From Musa acuminata AAA Group (Eukaryota > Streptophyta > Magnoliopsida > Zingiberales > Musaceae): a DNA stretch of 64,000 nucleotides. The position numbers were made by a program, and so were the translations under genes. Position 1 is the first letter of the stretch; the number at the start of each line of letters is the position of its first letter. The notes beneath the pieces are model-generated. The model was given only the letters and a program-made list of their open reading frames with translations, ran no database searches and was not told where the DNA came from. The DNA is taken from contig NC_088347.1 in NCBI RefSeq assembly GCF_036884655.1, positions 15,133,501 through 15,197,500 on the forward strand, written 5' to 3'. Shown piece after piece: positions 56,016 to 64,000 of the stretch.

Positions 56016-57557
56016 ATGAGAGATGGCTTACTCCGGCATGCAAGAGGGCCATTCGATTACACATATTGGAAGACTCGCATGAGGATCTTCCTCATTTCTA
56101 TGGACTTTGAGCTTTGGTCTATTGTCGAGAATGGATTTCAAAAATCTTCTCTTCCGATGAGCGAATGGAATGAATCGGAGAAGAAGGTTTTTGCTTTAAA
56201 TGCAAATGCTATGAATGCCTTGTTTTGTGCACTAGACAAAAACGAATTTAATCGTGTTTCAATTTGTGATTCGGCTTTTGATATTTGGAGAACTCTTGAG
56301 GTCACTCATGAAGGCACTAGCCGAGTGAAAGAGTCCAAAATCAACATCCTTGTGCACTCTTACGAACTTTTCCGAATGAAACCAAGTGAGTCCATCGGAG
56401 ACTTGTACACCCGGTTTACGGATGTCATCAATGGACTTAAAGCTCTTGGTAAAGATTTTACTAACTTTGAACTAGTAACTAAAATCTTAAGATCCCTTCC
56501 TAAAAGTTGGGATCCAAAAGTTACGGCCATTCAAAAGGCCAAAGACCTTAAAGCATTCCCTCTTGAAGAACTCATTGGGTCTCTAATGACCTACGAAATG
56601 ACATGTCAAGCTCATGATGAGCTCGAGAACCCCCTTCCAAAGAACAGGAAGGATATGACACTCAAATCACAAGAAGATCACTTGAAAGGAACATCAAGTG
56701 ATGAGGACAGTGACAATGACATTGCACTTTTGACTCAAAATTTTAAAAAATATTTAAGAAAGAACAAATTTAAAAATAATATAAAAAATAAATTTGAACA
56801 AAAAAATGACCAAGTGATTTGCTATGAATGCAAAAAACCAAGACACTACAAGAACGATTGTCCTCAAGCCAAAAAGAGGACATCAAAGAAGAAGGCGCTC
56901 AAGGCAACGTGGGATGATTCAAGCGCATCCGAAGAAGAGGAGTCCAACACCGAGCAAGTTGCTCATTACGCGCTAATGACTTTAGGAGAAGAGGTATGTG
57001 ATTTATTTAATGAAGATTTATCTTTTGAAGAACTCTCTATTGTCTTTCATGAATTATTTGATGAATGTAGAACTGTTAGCAAGAAGTTAAGTATCTTAAA
57101 GAAAGAGCATGCTTTGCTACAAGAAAAGTTTGATAATCTTCAAACTCCTCCATGCTCTAAGTGTGAGCATTTAGAAGCAATAAAAAATGAAAATTTGCTT
57201 CTTAAAGAAACCTTAAACAAGTTTAAGGTTGGTAGCAAAGGATTAGATATGATCCTTGCACACAAGGGTCACATCGCAAATAGAAATGGAATTGGATTTG
57301 TAAAAGGATTACATCAAAATCCTACCACTTTCATAAAAGGATCTACATTACATGTTTCCTCTTATATGAAATGCAACTTCTGTTGCAAATCCGGACATAT
57401 TGCCTACAAATGTCCATTTAGGAAAATGAGCTCACAAAAATTAATATGGGTTCCTAAAGGAACTATAAAGGATTCAATAATAAATAACAAAGTTAGTGGG
57501 TCAATTTTTGAGGCACCCAAAATCAAATGGGTACCTAAAAATCATCCTCTTTTGTAG
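56016..57557 (+). CDS. gag: E10 gag (513 aa) with altered N-terminus
   Basis: Open gag equivalent to that of E3: capsid region (YTYWKTRMRIFL onward), a first zinc knuckle CYECKKPRHYKNDC (about 56820-56861), an acidic serine-rich stretch, probable coiled coil, a second knuckle CNFCCKSGHIAYKC and the end KWVPKNHPLL. The N-terminus is odd. The usual start (MAYSGMQEGHS) is the ATG at 56023, but about 31 bases are missing between two ATTACAC repeats, so that frame is lost. The rest of gag is in frame with another ATG seven bases upstream (56016), which gives a new N-terminus MRDGLLRHARG. The ORF ends at TAG 57555-57557 and the same frame continues as pol. Confidence 0.9.
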   Translation: MRDGLLRHARGPFDYTYWKTRMRIFLISMDFELWSIVENGFQKSSLPMSEWNESEKKVFALNANAMNALFCALDKNEFNRVSICDSAFDIWRTLEVTHEGTSRVKESKINILVHSYELFRMKPSESIGDLYTRFTDVINGLKALGKDFTNFELVTKILRSLPKSWDPKVTAIQKAKDLKAFPLEELIGSLMTYEMTCQAHDELENPLPKNRKDMTLKSQEDHLKGTSSDEDSDNDIALLTQNFKKYLRKNKFKNNIKNKFEQKNDQVICYECKKPRHYKNDCPQAKKRTSKKKALKATWDDSSASEEEESNTEQVAHYALMTLGEEVCDLFNEDLSFEELSIVFHELFDECRTVSKKLSILKKEHALLQEKFDNLQTPPCSKCEHLEAIKNENLLLKETLNKFKVGSKGLDMILAHKGHIANRNGIGFVKGLHQNPTTFIKGSTLHVSSYMKCNFCCKSGHIAYKCPFRKMSSQKLIWVPKGTIKDSIINNKVSGSIFEAPKIKWVPKNHPLL

Positions 57558-60500
57558 ACAAACCCACAAGCTAGGAGCAAGAGATGATATCTCGATAGTG
57601 GATGCTCAAGACATATGACTGGAGATCCATCTCATTTCTCTATGCTCACTAGCAAAGAAGAAGGGTACGTCACCTTCGGAGACAACAACAAAGGCAAAAT
57701 CATTGGCAAGGGAACTATTGGTAACAAATTTAGTTTTTCCATTGATGATGTTTTACTAGTTGATGGATTGAAACACAATCTCTTAAGTATTAGTCAACTA
57801 TGCGATAAAGGTTATATCGTTAGATTTGAATCAAATATGTGCATTATTGAAAAACCAAATCATAACATGACTATAATTGCGTTAAAACAAAATAATGTCT
57901 ATACCATCAATCTTGATGAACTAAGTAATGAAATGTGTTTCTCCGCCGTAAATGATGATGCTTGGCTTTGGCATAGGAGATTAGGTCATGCAAGCATGAA
58001 AACAATATCTAAAATCTCATCTCAAGAATTAGTACGAGGGATTCTGAATATGAAGTTTATTAAGGATAAGGTATGCGATGCATGTCAACTAGGCAAACAA
58101 ATAAAAACAAGCTTCAAACCAAAAAATCAAATTAGCACCACTAGACCATTACAATTGATCCATTTGGACTTATTTGGACCAATTGATACAACAAGTCTAG
58201 GTGGAAGCAAATATGCTTTTGTGATTGTGGATGACTACTCTAGATACACTTGGACCTATTTCTTAGCTCACAAAAGTGATTGCTTCAAGTGTTTCTCTAA
58301 ATTTTGTAAACTCACTCAAAACGAAAAAGGCTTCATGATTTCATCAATTCGTAGTGATCATGGTGGTGAATTCCAAAACCGTGACTTTCAAAATTTTTGC
58401 GAAGTTAATGGATACAATCACAACTTCTCAACTCCAAGAAATCCTCAACAAAATAGAGTAGTTGAAAGGAAAAATAGAAACCTACAAGAAATGACAAGAA
58501 CTATGTTAAATGAACATAGTTTATCCAAATATTTTTTGGGCCGAAGCCGTAAATACGGCTTGTTACATCATAAATAGGGTCCTGATAAGACCATCTCTAT
58601 CAAAAACTCCCTATGAATTATGAAATAACAAAAAACCAAATATTTCTTATTTTAAAGTTTTTGGTTGTAAATGCTTCATCTTAAATGAAAAGGATGCCCT
58701 AGGTAAATTTGATGCTAAATCCGATGAAGGCATTTTTCTTGGTTACTCCTCCGTTTCTAAGGCCTTTCGTGTCTTCAACAAAAGGACCTTAGTAATAGAA
58801 GAGTCTATTCATGTAGTTTTTAATGAAATTTCTGATTAAAAAAAAAATGATTTTGATGATGATCTTGGTTTTGATAATTTGAATTTAAACGAACCCCCTC
58901 CTCAAAATAGCCATTTGAATGCATATTCTTCCGAAATTTCTTTACCCAAAGAATGGAAGTATATAGATGCTCATCCAAAGGAGCTAATTATAGGAGATAC
59001 AACAAAAGGGGTTCAAACTCGTTCTTCTTTCAAGAATTTTTGTGCTAACGCCGCTTTCCTTTCTCAAATTGAACCTAAATGCATTGACGAAGCCTTAAAA
59101 GATGATTTTTGGGTCATTGCAATGCAAGAAGAATTGAACCAATTTGAGAGGAATGAGGTATGGAAGCTTGTTCCTAGACCAAGTGACCACTTAGTCATAG
59201 GTACTAAGTACTTTAGAAACAAGCAAGACGAAAATGGTATCGTGGTTAGAAACAAGGCTAGATTAGTGGCCAAAGGTTTCAACCAAGAAGAAGGTATCGA
59301 TTACGAAGAAACCTTCGCTCCCGTGGCTCGATTAGAAGCCATAAGGATGCTCCTTGCCTATGCTAGTAGTAATAATTTTAAACTATTTCAAATGGATGTC
59401 AAAAGTGCTTTCTTGAATGGTTTTATTTCCGAAGAAGTATATGTCGAACAACCTCCCGGATTTGAAAATTCTCTTCTTCCTAATCATGTATTCAAATTGA
59501 CTAAAGCTCTCTATGGCTTGAAACAAGCTCCTAGAGCTTGGTATAAAAGGCTTAGTTCCTTTCTTATTTTAAATAATTTTACCAAAGGCAAGGTTGATAC
59601 TACATTGTTTATTAAACATTTTGAAAATAATTTTCTTATTGTGCAAATTTATGTTGACGATATTATTTTTGGCTCTTCGGATGAATCACTATGTGAATCA
59701 TTTGCCAAATGTATAAGTCATGAATTTGAAATGAGTTTAATGGGTGAATTAACTTTCTTTTTAGGATTACAAATCAAACAACTTAGTGATGGTATATTTC
59801 TTAACCAATCCAAATATACATTAGAATTGTTAAAACGATTTAACATGGATAATTCAAAAGCAATAAACACCCCTATGAGTACTGCGACTAAGTTAGATAT
59901 GGATGAAAATAGTGAAAATTTCGATAAAAAACTTATAGGGGAATGATAGGTAGTCTACTCTACCTCACCGCGACTAGACCAGATATTATGTTTAGTGTAG
60001 GACTTTGCGCTAGGTTTCAATCTAATCCTAAATTATCTCATCTGAAGAGTGTTAAAAGAATATTTAGGTATCTTAAAGGAACTCCAAATTTAGGATTGTG
60101 GTATCCAAAATCTGAAAAATTCGATCTAATAGCTTATGCAGATGCCGATTTTGGCGGATGCAGGATAGATAGAAAAAGCACATCCGGAACATGCCAATTT
60201 TTAGGACATGCACTTGTTTCTTGGACTTCCAAGAAACAAAATTCAGTTGCACTATCTATGGCGGAAGCCGAATACATTGCTGCAAGTGTATGTTGTGCAC
60301 AAGTCATTTGGATGAAAAATACATTAGAAGACTATGAAATTCACTTTAAAAACATTCCCATAAAATGTGATAATACTAGTTCCATATGTCTTACTAAAAA
60401 TCCAATTCTGCACTCTAGAACTAAGCACATCGACGTTAGGCATCATTTCATACGCGATCATGTCCTTAACAATGATGTTGTTCTAGAATTCATTGACACA

Positions 60501-60593
60501 AAGCATCAATTAGCAGATATATTTACAAAAGCTTTGAACGAAGATCAATTTGAATTCATTAGAAGGGAATTAGGCATGTTAAATTGTCCCTAA
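57558..60593 (+). pseudogene. pol: E10 pol (protease, integrase, RT, RNase H), several breaks
   Basis: In frame with gag after the TAG. A TGA at 57585-57587 replaces a Trp codon just before the protease motif. Open from 57615 to 58577 through the protease region and integrase (HRRLGHASM, CDACQ, DLFGP, DDYSRY). One extra T in the run 58532-58537 shifts the frame at the site where E3 lost a G. Further damage: TGA at about 58621, TAA in an A-run region near 58838, a three-base deletion near 59208 (in frame) and a one-base deletion near 59930. RT carries YVDD at 59650-59661; RNase H and the C-terminus ([14 protein letters not shown]) are open in 59943-60593. Domain order and family as in E3. Confidence 0.93.
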
Positions 60594-61125
60594 AATGAGC
60601 TTCACGAAAAATGGCTCGTCCTTTTCCTTTCTTTTGTGGATTTGATTACTTTCTTCTTCTTCAATTCAAAATGATCCATTAAAGTATAACTTATGATCTT
60701 GAGGGAAGAAGCTAAACAAAAGGGAGGAAGAAAATTTTTTTTTCTTTCCTCCGCGGGATGCCAGCGGTGGCACCGCCAGATCCGGCGATTGCACCGCCTA
60801 GCGCTCGGGTGCTAGGCGGTGACACCGCTCGGTTTGGCGGTGGCACCGACCGAGCGGCCCTTATTAACCCGAGGGGTTAGGGCCGGCGGTGACACCACCC
60901 CCAACCCGAAAAAAAGGCTCTCAAAACCCTCTCTCATTCCCTCTAAACCTCATTCTAACTCTTAGAAGCATTGGAGAAGGATTCTTGGTGGTCCAAGCCT
61001 TCCATCTCTCAAATAATCTCGATAAGGTAACACTTGAAATCCCTCTTTTTGGTATCCCATTCCCTCTTTTCTTTCCTCTTTCCCTTGCTTATTTTTCACA
61101 ATTTCATCATCATCTTGTCTAGATA
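60594..61125 (+). promoter_or_regulatory. E10 spacer: GGTGGCACCGCC palindromes and intron-like segment
   Basis: Between pol and the third ORF. At about 60757-60895 there are five motifs of the LTR-U3 palindrome type (GCGGTGGCACCGCC, GGCGGTGACACCGC and similar). Then comes a pyrimidine-rich stretch. A possible intron runs from 61027 (AAG|GTAACA) to 61122 (TTGTCTAG|AT), 96 bases, with a pyrimidine-rich acceptor side, ending four bases before the ATG at 61126. This could be a promoter and leader for separate expression of the third ORF; the sequence alone does not prove it. Confidence 0.45.
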
Positions 61126-62220
61126 ATGGCTCCTAAGAGATCAAAAGGAAAAAGGATTGAAGGAGATTCATTTGACCATGATCTTTTTAGATCAAAAGAG
61201 GTAGCCCTTAGCTTTCCAAAATTTGAAACACGATGTATCCATAAGGGAAAATACGTTGATCTAGATGAACTAGAGGACTTAGAACCCATTAGGTGGTTTG
61301 CACACCTAGAAGCTCTACCTCTACTACAAATAGATGAACCAATCTATCCGCGATTAGTTAGATTGTTCTATGCCAACCTATATGAGGACAACGATAGCCT
61401 AAGCACTTATATTCTAGGAAAACCCATTAGAATATTTGACAGCACTATTTGTGAGCTAATTGGCATAACTGAAAAAGATAGGGGATGCTATTTTAAGGGT
61501 AAATGGGATGTCAACACAATAGGAGCAACCTATACCGAAGCCGTAGAAACAATTTTTGCAAATCCAAACCTTGACTTCCTACCCAAGAGCTGTGAACACT
61601 TACTGCCTTTCAACTCTAAAATTTTTCATCACATTATCACAAGCATCATATTCCCCAAACAATTTCATCTTGACGAAATAAGTCAAATAGAGATAGGAAC
61701 CATGTATTGGATTATGACCGGTCAGCATAATTGTTTTGGGTACTTAATTCGCTAACACATGCAGGATATTATGACTAAAGATACTATATTGCCATATGGG
61801 AGGTTAATCACTAGACTTCTTCATGCCTATGACATTTGCATTCCACCCGATGAAGAATCTATTCAAAATGATCGATATAACATAATAAATAAAAACCTAC
61901 TGAAAAGACTTAGGTGCACTTTTAGCAATGGCATATGGGTTAGGCAGCCTAGAAGGACGGATCCAATTCCTCCACCAATAGAACATCCCGAAACACCAAT
62001 TCTTATGGGAAATGAATCTCCTCCTCCTAGTCCCTTTGGCGCAGCACCTTCAGCTCCTGTTTCCTCCTCTGAAGGTATCATTATGGCGGAACTGTCTCAA
62101 ATCAAATCACAGCAAGAACAAATTCAGAATCAACAAGTTGAAATTTTGAAGACACTACGACAGATGAATGAAAAAATAGATATCATGTATCAGCACTGTG
62201 GATTACCTCCTAAGGATTAA
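61126..62220 (+). pseudogene. E10 third ORF (envelope-position ORF of SIRE elements), one in-frame TAA
   Basis: Two open pieces in one frame, 61126-61755 (209 codons) and 61756-62220, separated by a single TAA at 61753-61755; about 364 codons in all. N-terminus basic (MAPKRSKGKR, nuclear-signal-like). The middle has FYANLYEDNDSL, ILGKPIRIFDSTICELIGI, wording I associate with the plant-transposon domain found next to several retrotransposon families (recalled, not searched). Then a proline-rich part (PIPPPIEHPE ... SPPPSPFGAAPSAP) and a C-terminal coiled coil (ELSQIKSQQEQIQNQQVEIL). I see no signal peptide or membrane segment, so envelope would be a positional name only. E3 lacks this ORF. Codons read naturally, so the frame was probably under selection until recently. 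Confidence 0.75.
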
Positions 62221-62889
62221 ATTGATGTATCTTTTTATTCTGTTCTATTTGCTTTTAACAACAAGTTCAAAGTTTGTCATCGATTGAACGATAACTGATC
62301 CTTCCTTTTAGATAACTACTGTGTTGATCTGCATAAATGATGATGTCTTTTGGATAAACTATTTTTGGCAAATTTGAATGATGAACTTTGGTTCCTATTA
62401 AATGCTAAACCTTTTTTCTATGATCATCAATTAGCTGGCTTGTCTCTTTTTGTTGATGACAAAGGGGGAGAAGTGATGACTAAGTGATGACTTACACCAT
62501 AACGATAACATGACTTATATGAATTACAAAAACTTGTGTGATATGAATGTCTTATATGCCTTGCAAATCTTTGAAAATATCACAAGATTGATTATATTGA
62601 AAGCATGTCTTACATCTATATCATGAAATTTATATTGAAAATCTTTATCTTCTGTCGAAGCAAAATTCGTCCCTTATCATTTAACTTATGATTTTCATCG
62701 AAGTTTCGCACTTACTATTGTTTAATGAGGATAACGATAAGCTCTACGATTAGAACTTATCGGGTTATGCTTGAATCCAATGGGATGGAATTCAAGTGTT
62801 TTTTATCTTCTCATAATATGGCATATAGATAGGGGGAGTTATGTTTAACTCCGTCATCAATTGATTGTCATCATCAAAAAGGGGGAGAT
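62221..62889 (+). other. E10 3' tail and polypurine tract
   Basis: No ORF of note. A polypurine-like tract within GTTGATGACAAAGGGGGAGAAG at about 62459-62472, and the terminal tract AAAAAGGGGGAGAT at 62876-62889 just before the LTR. Confidence 0.85.
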
Positions 62890-64000
62890 TGTTGAATCTC
62901 GGATTTTGATGATATAATCAATTGGTGGGTTAATTGATCTAATCTATGTTATTGAGTTAAGTGTGCAGGATTAACTACGATAACCAGAAAACATAAAGCA
63001 AGGATACCGGAGTCAAGTTCGATGGATGTTTAAGAGTCCGAAGAATCGTCGGAGATGCTGCCGGAACCAACCGAGAAGAAATCGGGAACCTGTCGAAACT
63101 TTCGGAAGTTCGCCGAAGAGATTGTCGGAGGTTCACAGAGATCACCGAGAAGGCTCGGCTACTCGTTAAAGTCATCACAAGTTCGGGAGCTTGATGGGAG
63201 TCCGTCGGAAGAAGTTCGTCGGAAAGCTCGCCGGAACAAAACTCGACGTTCGCGGTTGAAAACCTGCTTAGGATGTGTTTTGTTATGTAGTTCACTTGTA
63301 ATTATGATTAGAATTAAGAGATAATCCTATATCCTGTTTAGGGGCCAACTGGGCCCAAAGTCAGATTTGGTTTGGGCTAAAATTAAGCCAAACCAATGAA
63401 CCGAAGAGCCAGGCGATGACACCTCCTTGGCTGGGCAGTTACACCGTCCAGCACCCGAGCGCTGGGCGGTGGCACCGCTTGGCTGGGCGGTGGCACCTCT
63501 AGCATCGGGAACCTAAAGAGAATTCAAATTTTGGAGCTCAAATTTGAATCCTCTTGAAGCCTATAAATACCCCTCAAATCTCAACTGAGGTTACAACTTT
63601 TGAGAAGCATTTTGATTGAGAGAAAAGTCTTAGAAAGTCTTAGCAAGTCTTGTTTTCAATTTGCTAGAGAGTTCTCCTCCTTCTTTCTTATTGAAAATTT
63701 GTAAGAGGTTGAACTGCTTGTAAAAGGTTGTAAGAGGGGTGTTTACCCTTCCATTTCAAGAGATTTGCTAGTGGAAGGTGGGAGCCTCATCGAAGAGGGG
63801 CCTCGCAAGTGGATGTAGGTCATTTGACCGAACCACTCTAAAATCAGGCGTAATCTCTGGTTTGCATTTCATTATCGCTATTTACATTACTGCAAACCTT
63901 CTTACATGCATTAGTTCCTTATTACCTTTGTTGCGCAACTCTAAGAATACGTTTTCAAGTTAAGCTTTTCAAGTTCCGTTCTTATCGTACGAAAGGTTTT
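62890..64000 (+). mobile_element. E10 3' LTR (truncated by window end)
   Basis: Starts TGTTGAATCTCGGATT. Same as 54830 onward, with a 43-base expansion in the palindromic block (about 63410-63500) and a few substitutions. TATA box near 63562-63569. Confidence 0.93.

Larger units (their letters stand above)
54830..64000 (+). mobile_element. E10: SIRE-type element with a third ORF, 3' LTR cut by window end
   Basis: 5' LTR 54830-55970, primer-binding site 55973-55984, gag 56016-57557, pol 57558-60593 (broken), spacer, third ORF 61126-62220, tail, polypurine tract 62876-62889, 3' LTR from 62890. The LTRs are nearly identical (offset 8060) except for about 43 extra bases in the palindromic block of the 3' copy. 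The left flank is ATTAT (54825-54829); the right one is outside the window. The only element here with an ORF between pol and the polypurine tract. Confidence 0.93.

Noticed and set aside
60889..61122. ORF of 77 codons upstream of the E10 third ORF
   Set aside because: Starts within the palindrome block and runs through the intron-like segment; no known motif.

Overview
The window is a stretch of plant nuclear DNA built almost entirely from nested LTR retrotransposons. I see no ordinary host gene, no rRNA or tRNA gene and no CRISPR array. Most of the elements are Ty1/copia elements of the SIRE/Maximus type. Their LTRs are long (1.1-2.3 kb), open with TGTTGAATCTC, carry a CCTATAAATACCCC promoter box and end in a C-rich tract followed by CTTAGTGC...CCTAACA. 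Their primer-binding site is TGGTATCAGAGC (initiator-Met tRNA type), and the polypurine tract AAAAAGGGGGAGAT lies directly before the 3' LTR. The host is a flowering plant. A large-genome monocot is only a guess; nothing here settles the species.

Layout, with names used below. E1 (1-2956, plus): internal tail and 3' LTR of an element entering from the left, inserted into the gag of E2. E2 (2957-6341, plus): gag fragment, long non-coding tail and 3' LTR, with no pol. S1 (6343-7439 and 17302-17814, minus): an LTR abutting E2's LTR tail to tail and split by E3. E3 (7440-17301, plus): a complete young element with two 2187-bp LTRs, TSD CTTTC, an open gag and a pol with one frameshift. 17815-18511: a forward LTR remnant. 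E4 (18512-20286, minus): gag fragment and LTR. 18971-24388: a tandem array of minus-strand LTRs alternating with three copies of one reverse-transcriptase fragment of a second copia lineage (Copia-F). E5 (24389-38697, minus): a gag-only element inserted in Copia-F with TSD AAAGC. E5 holds a defective Ty3/gypsy element (E6, 26493-32254, TSD TCATC), which itself holds a solo LTR (S2, TSD GATCC), and a second solo LTR (S3, TSD GTAGG). 38698-39844: the rest of Copia-F (RT end and RNase H). E7 (39845-42106, minus): LTR and tail. E8 (42107-48145, plus): a heavily decayed gag-pol element. E9 (48146-53790, plus): a third gag-only element. 53791-54829: Copia-F-type LTR material forming an inverted repeat. 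E10 (54830-64000, plus): a nearly full element with gag, broken pol, an extra third ORF and a 3' LTR cut by the window end.

The main points of interest are: (1) three copies of a gag-only architecture (E2, E5, E9) whose gag lacks the zinc-knuckle segment; (2) the third ORF of E10, preceded by an intron-like segment and by palindromes like those in the LTR promoters; (3) a gag-pol boundary that carries an in-frame stop at the same place in all three gag-pol elements; (4) an LTR/RT tandem array that can be explained by unequal exchange between two LTRs in the same orientation; (5) a four-level nest in which every insertion has a readable target-site duplication. All coordinates and motif calls are by eye, and family names come from motif recognition, not database searches.
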